Shown piece by piece: positions 39,441-51,400 of a stretch of 64,000 nt of DNA. The DNA comes from Deltaproteobacteria bacterium (GTDB lineage Bacteria > Desulfobacterota > Deferrisomatia > Deferrisomatales > JACRMM01). Below the pieces are notes generated by a model. It worked only from the letters and a program-made list of their open reading frames with translations. It had not been told where the DNA came from and searched no databases. The stretch spans positions 1 through 64,000 of the forward strand of contig JACRMM010000026.1 in NCBI GenBank assembly GCA_016214985.1, written 5' to 3'. Positions within the stretch are counted from its first letter, which is position 1, and every line of letters begins with the position of its first letter. Both the position numbers and the translations under genes were made by a program.

Positions 39441-42400
39441 CGCGGTCTGGACCGTAAAGGTCACCTCGTCCCAACCGACATTGCCCACCGCGTCAACGGC
39501 CTCGACCCGCACGGTGTGAGGTCCGTCGGTCAGGTCGTGGAGTGCCTCCCCGGACGGCAGGATGAGCGGGCTCCCGTCTAGGACGACCCGTACCGTCCCG
39601 TCGGTCGCCGCATAGAGGAGGGTCTGGGTCGACGTCTGCGTCACCCCGGCCGCGGGCGAGGTGATCGATACCACGGGCGGCGCCGTGTCGACCGTGAAGG
39701 TCACCTCCGCGGAGGCCGTCCTGCCCCCGGGGCCCGTCGCCTCTATGCGCACGAGGTGCGCGCCGTCGGCGAGGGGCCCCAGGATCTGCCCCGAGAGCAC
39801 AGGAACCAGCGCATCGTCCAGCGTGACGACGGCAACGCCGTCGGTAACGGTGTAGTCCAGAACGGGGGTCGCGTCCGGCGTCGCCCCTTGCCCCGGCGAA
39901 GTGATGGTGACCGTCGGCACGAGGGGGCACGAGGACTCGTAGGCCCCCATGTCCGGAGCACACACCCCGTCGCCGTCGCCGTCCTGCGGCCTCGGCGCTC
40001 CGTTCCTGTCCGAGGCCGGGCTCCCCAACGGCGAACCGGCGTCGATGCAGGGAGAGCCCTCCAAGAGCCGAAAATCGCCGGACGAAGGGTCCGCGAACCA
40101 GGGATCGGTCGCCAGGTTGCCGGCGCCCGGCTGACCGCCACGGATGTCCGAGTAGTTGATCGAAACCAACTGGGTGCCGGCGACGAAGATCTCCTCTCCC
40201 GCGTCGTCCCACAGGATGCTGCCGGTCACCTGGGTCTCGGAGGTGCCCTGGTCGACCGCAATTCCGCTTCCCTGCTGGGCCACGTTGGCGGCCAGGGAGC
40301 AGTGGGTCAGCTGTGTCACGCCCCCGAGCACGAGCACGCCTCCGCCGAGCGCCGGGGTCGTGTTGGCCGCGATGACCGAGTTCTCAAACGTGACGGTGCC
40401 GCCGTAGTTCGTGGCGCCTCCTCCCCCGGACGCCGCAGTATTTTGCACGACCGAGCAGCGGTCGAGGACCGCACTTCCTCCGAACGTGAACACGCCGCCG
40501 GCCCAGGAACTGGCCGCGTTGCCCTCGACGGTCGAGCGCCGGATCACGGTCGGCTGACTGGAAAACACGACGGTGACTCCGCCGCCGTAGCCTGCCCGGT
40601 TCGCCGTGATGAGGGTGTCGCTGATGCTCGGCGCCGCGCCCGTCGCGTAGATCCCCCCGCCGAAACCCGACGGCCCCGCGTCGTTCCCTGTGACGACACA
40701 GTGCTCGATCCGCGGCCTGCCGTTCGATCCGACATAGATTCCCGCGCCCGACCCCTTGCCGTTGCGCAGCGTAAGCCCGCGCAGCACCGTCGGCTCCCCC
40801 TCTCCGTGGTTGAACGTCACGACACTTCCGGCTCGTCCTCCGTCGATGATCGTAGCATCGACCTGGGCGGGGTCGTGGGGATCCCTTCCGGTGAGCGTCA
40901 CCGCCTTGCCGAGGAAGTTGATGTTCGCCCCGTGGACTCCCGGCTCCACCACGATGACGTCCCCGTCCCGCGCTGCCCCGAGAGCGTCTTGGATGCCTTC
41001 CCCGGGACAGACGTTCAGGGGGTGGGCGCACGAAGCGGACCGGATCAGGAAGCGCGACTCGGCGCTCCCCGCATTGCCGGCCCGATCGACAGCCTCCACG
41101 CGCACCACGTGGGTCCCCTCGGACAGGGGGTCCAGCGGCTCGCCCGAGGCTCGGACGACCGGCACCCCGTCGAGTTCGACGACCACCGAGCCATCGCTGG
41201 CCGTGTAGCGTAGAACCGGCGTCACCTCCCAGACCCCTCCGTCCTCCGGAGCGACGAGGGTGACCGAGGGCGGCAGGGTATCCACCTCGAAGGAGACCGA
41301 CGCCACCCCGAGGACTGAGCCCGCCTCGTCCCGGACCTCCACGCTCACGGTGTGGATGCCATCGGCCAGGGGACTCAGCTCACTCCCCGACGTCGTTGCT
41401 ACCTCGACGCCGTCAACGAGCGCAACCGCGGCACCGCCAGCGGCGGCATAGCTCAGGACCGGCGCATTATCCGAGGTGACACCGGCGTCCGGAGAGGTCA
41501 GAAGGACCAACCGACGCGAGTCGACGGAGAAGGTCACCTCGGCAGCGCCGACGTTTCCGGCCGCGTCCACCGCCTCCACGCGGACGGTGTGATCCCCGTC
41601 CCCCAGGGGCCCCAGCGTCTCCCCGGACCGCACAGCCACCGCCTCTCCGTCAACCCGGACCGACACGGCACCGTCGCTGGCGTGATAGGCGAGCAGGGGC
41701 GCCTTCTGGTTCGTCAGCCCGGCAACCGGAGAGCCCAGGGTGACCGTTGGAGCCACGGTGTCCACGGTGAACGCCACCTCCGCGGCCCCCACATTGCCCG
41801 CAGCGTCCACCGCCTCCACTCGGACTCTGTGCTCGCCGTCGGCGAGGGGTCCGAGAGCCTCCCCCGATCGGGTCGACACCGGGGTCCCATCGATCCGAAC
41901 CGTCACGGCACCCTCCTCCGCCGTGTGGAAGAGTGTGGGCGCGGCCTCGTGGATCGCGCCGGCGGCGGGTGCCTGCACGCTGACCCGCGGAGGCGCTGCG
42001 TCGACCGTGAAGGACGCCTGGGCAAGCCCGACGTTTCCCGCACCGTCGACTGCCTCCACTCGAACCGCGTGGTTTCCGTCCGCAAAGGGACCCAGCACCT
42101 GCCCGGACCGGGTGGCAACCGCGACTCCGTCGACCCGGACCGTCACGACCCCCTCGCTCGCCGTGTACAGGAGAGGAAGCGTAGTCTGGTTCGTGAGGGA
42201 AGCGCTGGGAGAGCTCAGGAGCACGACGGGCGACACCGTATCCACGACGAAGCTCACGACCGCGGCGCCCACGTTGCCGGCCCCGTCCACTGCCTCCACA
42301 CGAACGCTGTGGTTCCCGTCCGCCAGGGGGCCCAGCGCGTCCCCCGATCGCGCCGGCACGCTCGCCCCGTCCACCCGGACCTCGACGCTCCCCTCGGTCA

Positions 42401-45400
42401 CCGCGTACGTGAGCCGGGGGCTCCGATCGGCGGTGAACCCGGTCTTCGGCGACGTGAGCGCCACGACCGGCGACGTCGCATCTAGGAAGACCGACGCCGC
42501 CGCCGAGCCGCAGTTGCCCGCGGCATCGCGAAACTCAACTTCGACCGCCTTCTCCCCGTCACCCCCAGGGAACGTCCAGGCCCGGGTGGTCCCGTAGGGC
42601 TCCCAGGGCGTCCACGGCCCACCGGCGTTGCGCAGCCGCATCGCGACGACCGCCCCGCCCGCGTCCGCGGCCGATAGGGTGATTGAGACGGCCGGAGACG
42701 CCGTCTGCGCGGCCCCGCCGTTTACCGACACCGATCCCACGGGTGCCTCAATGTCGATCACGTACACCTGGGCGCGCACCTCGCCCCGCGTCCCGGCGGT
42801 GTCGACGGCATAGAACCAAAGCGTCTCGGACACCGCAACCTTCACCGGCCCCGCGTATACCCGCCAGTCGCCTTCGACCGCAGCGGCGTCGGTCGTGAAG
42901 CGGATGGTCGCCGCCTCGCTCGCCTCGAGCGTGACCCATTGCTCGGCGTTGAAGATTCCCCCCGAGGGCGTCGCCACGACGGCGGGCGGCTCCCGGTCGG
43001 CCACCACCACCAGGGCCCCAGAGGCGAGCCCCCAATGACCTTGACCGTCCCCGAGCCGCGCCGCGATCCGGTTCTCCCCTTCGGCGAGCCCCCCGAGCTC
43101 GACTTCGAAGCGGCCCTCGGAGCTGACGTCAACCTGCCCTGCCGCAGCGCCATTGAGCAAGAGGCCGATGGTCGTCCCACCGGTTCCAACCCCCGAGACC
43201 ACGACGGTCGAATCGGTCACCGGGGACGACAGCGGGTCGAGCACGGGCACGCCGAAGTTTCGCACGGTGACCGGCACCGACGCCGTCGAGCGGTTTCCGG
43301 CGGCGTCCCAGGTGTCCAGGACAATCAGCCAGTCGCCGTCGAACCCAAGCGTCTCCCACTCGGCCAGGACGCCGTTAGCCACGGGGCTGGTTCCCCGCCC
43401 CAGGTCGACCGCCGACCGGGGATCATCGGCGCGGACGGCCTGGAGCCGCCAGAACCCGCCGAAGGGTTCGCCGGCCGTCCCAACCACAGACACGCTTCCG
43501 CTCACCGGCCCGTCGCCGAGCTCCAGGCTCAAGGAGCCGACGGGTGGGCTCTGGTCGACCGAGTCGTCAAGCGCCCGGAATACTTCCAGCTCTCCTCTCT
43601 CGGGTTCCCACGCGAACCACGTACCGGCGGTTCCGGTCAGCACTGTGGGCACCGACGTCAGACGCCCGCCGAAGGGACCGAGGGCCCCCATGGACCAGAG
43701 CCGCCGGCCATCCTCACCGTACTTCTCCACGCGGTACCGCCAGGTGAAGACCGAGCCGCACACGTCCTCCTGGGTGTGCCAGAACCCATCCCGGGAGAGA
43801 AGATAGAGCGATCCGGCTCCGTCGGCCGCAATTTGCTCGTAGGCAGCCGAGCCCCACCCGGCCGGGGGTTCGATGACTCGAAGGGGTGCTCCCTTGTCGG
43901 TCGTCACCACCGCGCGCCGGGCGAACCCCTCCTGGGCGCCCGCTTCCCCGTAGAGGACGAGATAGCCCCCTGGCCACGCGGCGAGCTTCTGGGGGTAGGG
44001 GAGCAGGTCCGACGGGTACGGCAGCGGAGAGGATGAAGGCTCGTCGAAGGAGTACCGCCGGAGGTCACCCCCCGCGGCGCAGGCCAGCGCGGTTCGCGAC
44101 ACGGCTGCGAACCCGTCCTCACAGCTTGTGCCCGATCGGCCAGCATCGATTCCGTCGCGCGCCTCCAGGAGGAGCCCGTCGGCCGACCAGCGGGCCAGCC
44201 CTACGGACGTCGCACCGTCCGTGCTGGAGAGCCGGAACAGCCCCACGAGCTCACCCGTCTCGTCGAATCCCAGCGCGTCGGCCCGAACGTCGGACCAGGG
44301 GGCCGCAAACGGGATCGGTGCGGTGGCCAGGGGCTGGGCTCCTGCCGAGATCACGACGCTCGTTCCCTCCGGCGAGACGAGCGCGACCCTCCCGTATCGC
44401 GAAGCTGCTGCCACCGAGCACGATCGAGGTTCGAGGTATGAGGTCTCTTCGAACTGCACCGGGCTCACCGATACGTCGCGAGCAACCACCGCGAGATTTC
44501 CCGCCTCATCGAGGGCCCACGCGCGAACGCGGAACACGTCCGGTCCGACGACCCTCGTATCCCAGGTCCCAAGATCACTCCCCTCCGGGTACCAGCCGTC
44601 TCCTCCGACCCGTGCCTGCCACTGCGGCTCCGGCGCTGCCGTGTCGAAGTACTTGATCCGAAACGCGCCGGGGTGCGCGTCGGCCACCCGGCCGAGAACA
44701 GGGACCGGACCCAGGGGAACGGCTCCCCGATCCGGCAGGCTGTCCAGCACGAGCTCGGGCGGCGTGGCGTCGAGGACGATCCGGCGGAGCACCTCGCGGA
44801 CCGCTCCAGTTCCGTACCGAACCGACAGCCGAAGAGTATGCGGGCCATCGGCGCGCTCTTCGGCCCTCCAGCCCCCGAGGATGCCGAGGGGCACGGGTTG
44901 ATCCCCCTGGGCGATCCGCTCCCAGGAGTCCGGTTCTTCGCCCTCGCCCACGGCGAGCTCCCAGGAGAGTGGCTCCTCTCCCGCCGCCCGGCCCACGATC
45001 CACGCCTGGGCTCCGAGAAGGGACCTATCCGCAGGATTCACCAGGGAGACCTCCGGGAAATCGGCTGCCAGGGCGTTCCAGTCCAAGCGGAGGACGTGGA
45101 GTTGCCAACGGTTCTGAATCCAGAGGTTTCCCGCAGCATCGAAGGCGACGCTCCTGACGTCGCCGAACTCGACCCCAGAGGAGGAGTAGGAATCGAGGAC
45201 GGTCAGCAACCGGCCGTCGGGCCGGTACAGGCTCACACCCGCTTCGGTGGACACGGCGATGTTGCCGAGCCGGTCGACGTCGACCGACCCGACGAACGCG
45301 CAGGAGGCCGCCGGAGAACCGGCGAGCTCAATCCGCGCTCGAAACACTCCGTCGCTCGAGTACACGTGGAGCCACGAACCCCGGTCGAGAAGGAGAACCC

Positions 45401-48400
45401 GCCCGAAGCGGTCCAACGCCCCGGCTTTGAGGGAAGCGAACTCCCCCGGGTCGTCGCCCAACTCGCCCCAGGTTGTGCGGTGGTTCCCGTCGAGGTCGAA
45501 CACCTTGACCTGGCTCGCCTCCAGAACGAGGACCTCGTCGTCCCCCACCACGAGTGCCACCGGCCGCCGCACCCGCTGCGGGCCCGACCCCCAGGGGATC
45601 TCTACGGTCCTTGCGACGCTACCGTCGCCGGAGAGAAGCTGGACCCACCACCGCCGGTCTCCCTGCCACAGGACCGCGGCCCCTGACGGCGCTCTGGCGA
45701 GCATCGCCGCCGTCGCGCCGGCGGCCGGAGGCTGCCCCACTCGGCCGAGGGTGGCGCCGGTGGAGAGCTCCATCCGTACGAGGTCCGGGGGAGACCGCTC
45801 CCAGTTGTCGCGCATCCGGCACACGCCGGAGCCGTCCGGAAGCGCGACGAACCCGGCGGGATACCACGGGCTCGAACCCACGGGCAGAACGTTCCCCAGG
45901 GTGATCGGCCCCACACTCACGCTCACCTCGTGAGACGAGCTGTAGCCGGCCCGATCGCTGCCGGTAAGCCGCAGGACGTAGGCTCCCGGGCCGAGTTGGG
46001 CCGGATCGAGCCGGCCGAGCTCGCCGTCGACCACTCCCTGACCCGAGGCCAGCGTCTGCCACGAGGTTCCCCTCCCGATCGCGAGCACCCAATCGGCCGC
46101 GTTGGCGTCGAGGACCCTGCCGATCACAGGTGTGGGCGCCGTCACTCCGGTGAAGCCCACCGGTGAGGAGATCGCGACCGTGGGCAGCGACCGGTCGACG
46201 ACGAACTCTCGATGATCCTCGACCACGCCGGCGGTGTGGGCCACCGAGAGCCTCACCGTGTAGGCCCCTTCGTCCCACTCCGTCGCGTCGACCACCCCCA
46301 GCATCCCGTCGACGACGCTCGCCGGGCCTTGCGCCACGGTCAGGGCGCCCGCCGGCCCCTCGACCGTCAGGGTATAGACCCCGCCGCCCGCAGCGCTGCC
46401 GAAGATCACGATCGGCTTCGACAGGTCGGGCCGATCCGAAGGAAGCACCACTAAGGCAGAGGGAGCCCCGGAGTCAGGGTACAACTCTCGGGCGTCGAAG
46501 ATCAGGAGCCGGTTGTCGCTCGCCACCCCGACCAGCCCGTCCGGTCCCCAGGTCGCCGTGAACCCGGACGACAACCAGCCTTCCGCGGCGCCGTAGCCGG
46601 GGCCGCTCGTTCGGGCCAGGAAGGTGCCGTCGGGGGTCCAGAACGAAAGCCCAGCCCACGTCGCCGAGGCGAGGATGTGGCCCCAGGCGTCGACCGAAAG
46701 GTTACCCGCGCCCCCGTGGTGGCAGGACTCCCACCGGAGGAGCGATCTCCCGAGGGGGTCGCGGATCTCCACGTCCGCCGGCGTGTCGCCTCTCGAGACG
46801 AGGGAGTAGCCGTTCCCGTAACGGTCCGCACCGGTCGGCCCCTGGTAGGTGTATCGCCCATCGTAGCGGATCCCGATCCAGGGCAGCGGGTCGCCTCCTT
46901 CCGCGGGATACAGGGACGTCCCGTCCATGCCGGCCACCACGATCCGTCCGCCGGGGTCGAAGGCGAAGAAGACCGGGCGCTTCAGGCCCTTGAGCTCCAC
47001 GGAGCGGAGCCAGCGCCCCTCGCGGTCGTAGATCCGGAGCTGGGGGGCGGAGGTGAAGAGGAACGCCCTCCCTTCGGAACAGGCGCGCACGTTCACGAAG
47101 TCGGCGCGCTCCGCCGCCGTCATTCCGGGCAGCGCCTCCCTCACGACGTCTCCGGAGGGGCCGATCAGAAGCACGCGACGGTCGGTGATCCCGAGGAACC
47201 CTTCCGGATCGCTCTCGATCCGCTGCAGGATCTCCCCGGGGAGGAGCACGGGCGTCCGGATACCGGCGTACCGGACCCGGCCGGTGGACAGGACCTCGTC
47301 GGCACGAGTCCGGTTGCCCGCCGCGTCCTCGGCGTATACGACCAGCCGGTAGGGCCCCGGCGGGAAGTCCGAGGGGTTCCACCCCACGCTCAGATCCGTC
47401 CGGGGCCCCGCGCCCGAAGCGAGCACCTTCCGGACCCAGGGGAGATCGTCGCGCTCGAGGCTGACCGAGTAGAGGGTGTCCTCTCCCCCGGCCACCTGCA
47501 CGTGGGCCCGTTCTCCCTCCCGGAGCAGTCCATAGGGTGCCGGCGAGAGGATTGCCGCGGACGGCGCCTCCGCGTCCACTACGCAGTGCACCCGACTCTC
47601 GGCCGCCCCCTGGCCCCCCTGGGTCACGAGCCGCACCGTCACGTCGCCGCTCGAAATGCTGGAAAGATCCGCGATGCCCAGCACCGCGCCGGACGCGGCC
47701 CGGGTGCCCTGGATCACCACGGTCCAGGCCTCGGGATCGCGTCCCTCTCCAACCTCCACGCGGTATCCGGTCACACCGGGGCCGGCCGCCGTGCCCGACA
47801 CCGGGAAGCGGGCCGGGACGAGCTCTCCCTCAACCGGGTGGCGCACCTCAGCCGACCTCTCCGGCGTCTCCGGAATGACGCTCGACAGACCGAAGAGAAG
47901 AGGAACGCCCGCGCCCGCGTCGATCACGGCAGCCGCGCCACTTCCAAGCCAGACACCGAGCACCTGACCGGAGCCGAGGCCTCCCAGGGCCCCGCGCGTC
48001 GTCCACTCGGAGAGACGGGAGCCCTCGGGCGCGAGCAGCTCGACGCGGTCGTCGTAGGCGAGGAGCATCCTCCCGTCCTCGTCCACGGCCAGGGCGCGCG
48101 CAGGGCCTCCCGTGACGGGACGGATCTCCAGGAGTTGGCCCCACCGGTCGTAGACGCGAAGAGCCGATCCCCCTTCCACCAACAGGTAGACGTCGCCGAT
48201 GCCGTCCGCGGCCGCCCCAACAACCGCGCCGATCCCGCTGGGCTGGCTCCCTGCGGAACCCGCCGGGAAGAGGCTCTCGCCCGCCGTATCGAAGAGCCCG
48301 TAGCCCCGAGGGCCGCCGGCCAGCACAATTCGCCCCAGCGCGTCCACCGCCATGCCGCCGACGGCGATGCGCGGACCGCCCGGCGCCTGAAACCCTCCCA

Positions 48401-51400
48401 AGGCCAGGCCGTCCGCGTCGAAGAGGGAGATGCGGCCCGAGGATGTGGCCACGGCAAACCCGCCGTCCGGCAGGGCGGCCAGCGCGACGATCGCGCCGGA
48501 TCCGAAGAGAGCGCCGCGATCGTCAGCCGCCACTCGAGCAATCCACGCTCCCGAAGGATCAAGAATCGTGATGCGCGCGGCCTCCGGCTCGCCCGCGACC
48601 CACCGCCCGCCGGCCAGTCGGGCCACCATCCGCGCGCCGTCGATCGAACCCGCTCCCAGGGGGGCCTGAACGCTGACCGACCCGACAAACACCCGGACCA
48701 CGCTCTCCGTCCGATTCCCGGCCCGGTCGCCGACCTCCACGACGATCTCGTAAAACCCCGAGCCGACGCCGGCGGCATTCCAAGAGCACTCGATGGACAC
48801 CGGCGTCGGCCCCGTTCCGGCGGCGATCTCCGAGCCCTTGTCAGTGCCCGCTTGGCGGGCCGAAACCCGGTACCAGGCGAGGTCCGCGTCGGTGGCAACG
48901 GCTCGAACGGAGACCGCCCCGCTCACCGCCGCCATCTCCGAGGGCGCCAGGATCGAAATCGCGGGGGCGGTGTTGTCGAACCGGACCGCCACGCGAGACT
49001 CGGGGGCCATCGCGTCCGAGAGCCGCGACGTGAGCCGAAGCGTCCAGAGCCCGTCCCCAAATCGCCGCGTGTCCACAGACCCCAGGGCGCCGAAAGGAAC
49101 TCCCGTCTCGCCCTCCGCCACGCGAGTCCACGCGGCGGGGCTTTCGCCCTCCCCGAGATCCAGACTCCACCGGGACGGCGATTCCGCCGAAACGGTGCCC
49201 GTCACGACGAAACCGTTCCGAAGCGCCGCCCCCGAACTCGGGGACACGATCTCGGAGACCGCGGCCCCCACGGGAAGCCGCCCGGGATCGACAAGGAAGT
49301 CGTCGAGATGCGGCGGCCATCCTCCGATCGCGGCCAGACGCGTGCCCAGGAACGCCATTCCTCCCGCGCAATCGTCGAGCGGATGGGTCACGGACCCGTC
49401 GATCCGAGCGATCACGCCACCGCTCGGGTTCAAGAGCACGATGCGCGCGTCGACCCCGCGGCCGCCCGAAACGGCGATGAACCCGCGGTCGTCGACCGCC
49501 AGGAAGGCGCCCGGGGAAAAGCTCCAAGGGTCCGGGGGAGACACGAAGGGCGTCGGAACCTCGGCAAAGGGGCTCCCGTCCGAGTCGAAGACCGATACGC
49601 CTCCGGAGGCGTTGAGCACGAGGAAATGCCCCTGGCCGTCGACCGCGACGTCGAAGCCCGAGTCCAACCGGGGAAGCGTCCTCGTCACGGTTCCGGTCTC
49701 GTCCAGGCACAGCAGGCTCCGGTCCGTCCAGGCAGCTACCCCTCCCCCGGGCAGCGCGGCCACCCGCGTCCGGTAGGACGGGGGGATTGCGACCGCAGGC
49801 GTCAGGGGCGCGCCGAGGAAGGAGTAGGCTCGGAGGCGCGACGTCCCCGCCACCCAGATCCGGTCTCCGGACACCACCAGGTCCATCCCGTCGTCGAGCC
49901 GGTCCACCGCTGCGATGGACAGGGTCGCCGCGGCCGTGCCGTCCGCTCCCAGGCGCTGCACCTCGCCGCCGGTCCGAAGGACCCAGAGATTCGAGCCGTC
50001 GGACGACAGGGCCACGGGGTAGACCCGAAAGATTCCGTGATCGAGGAGAACGAGCGGCCCATCCCGGTCGAAGCGCACGGCCGGCGGGCTCTCCCTTCCC
50101 TCCCCGTCCACGGCCCTCACCTCGTAGAGACACCGGCCCGCCTCGACCCCGGACTTGAGGATCTCCACGGAAAGGACTCCCGGCGCAGTGTTGACGAACG
50201 ACACCTCGTCGACCCACCCGATGACCGGACCGCAGAGGTCCTGGACCGGTTGAGAGAGCTCGGTCCCCGCGGTTTCCGCCAGCACCTCTCCGTCGCGGTA
50301 GATCCGGTACGCCGCCGGCGGCGCACCGGGACCCGGGACCCAGGACAACACGGACACGAAGGGCCCCATCTCGCCCCTGAGCCCCCGCGGTGCGGTCAGA
50401 GCTGCGCGCTCGAGGCGCAGGGGCACCTCCACTCGGTTCACCTGCCCCGAGGTATCCTCGGCCGTCAGGCGCAGGAGCGCGGTCGCCGGGACGTCGACCG
50501 GTGGGTCCCACTCGGCCAGCCGCCCCTGCTGCGTTCCCGTCACCCCGGAGGCGAGCGACAACCACTGCCCCCCCGCAACGGACACTTCCAGCACCCAACG
50601 TCGAAGGAACCGGTCGCGGACCGTGCCGACCACCTCCACGCGGCCGCCGAGCGTGGATCCTTCGGAGGGGCTCCTGATCGCCACCAGGGGTGGAGATCGG
50701 TCGAGTGAGGTCTCGACCGAGGGAGCGCTCACGTTTCCCAGGCCGTCGACGGCCGCCACTTGGTAGCCGGCCTCCGGTCGGCACCAGCCCGCCACCTCCC
50801 CGTCCACCGTGTTCGACTGTGACGGAGCCAAGAACCGCGCCAGAAGGACCGTCACCTCCTCCAGCCTCACGTAGGCACCGGCCCAGCGGAGCCGAATCCC
50901 GGTTCCGAGCACCGGCGGTTCGAATCGCCGGCGCCCCCCGCCCCCGGGCGAGGCCGAGAGGCTCGGGGCCGCCACCCACTGCCCCGCCCTGCGCACCTCG
51001 ACGACCACTGGGGCTCCGAGTTTCTCCGGCCGGATCTCGAGCCCCGCGAAGGCTTGCTCAGTGTCGTACACGAAGCCCCACCAAGCGTCTTCTGCGGGGA
51101 GAACGAAGGCCGCGGTATCGAGGCGTCCGTCGCAGGCCTTGCCGGGGTCCACGACGCCGGAGGCCTCGATCGCCGCGCGGGGCGACCACTCCAGGAGGAG
51201 CGGCTCACCGTCCCGGTAGACGAAGTATCCGGCAAGGTCCGCCTCCGAAGCTCGGTTCCAGCTCAGGTCGACCCCTCCGGCCCGATCCTGGGCGGCGAGG
51301 CCCGAAGGCGACGAAGGCGCCAGCGTATCCACGCGAACCGTTCGGGTCGTCACCGTCGAGCTCCCGGATCGGTCCCACGCGGTCAAGGTGAGCTCTGCGG

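Noticed and set aside
46677-50708. Long plus-strand ORF (1,343 aa) opposite the giant gene, plus similar ones at 51054-54047 and 57423-60617
   Set aside because: Antisense shadows of a high-GC coding strand; compositions are low-complexity (His/Arg/Gly/Pro rich) with no recognisable domain, while the minus strand frame carries clear domains throughout.
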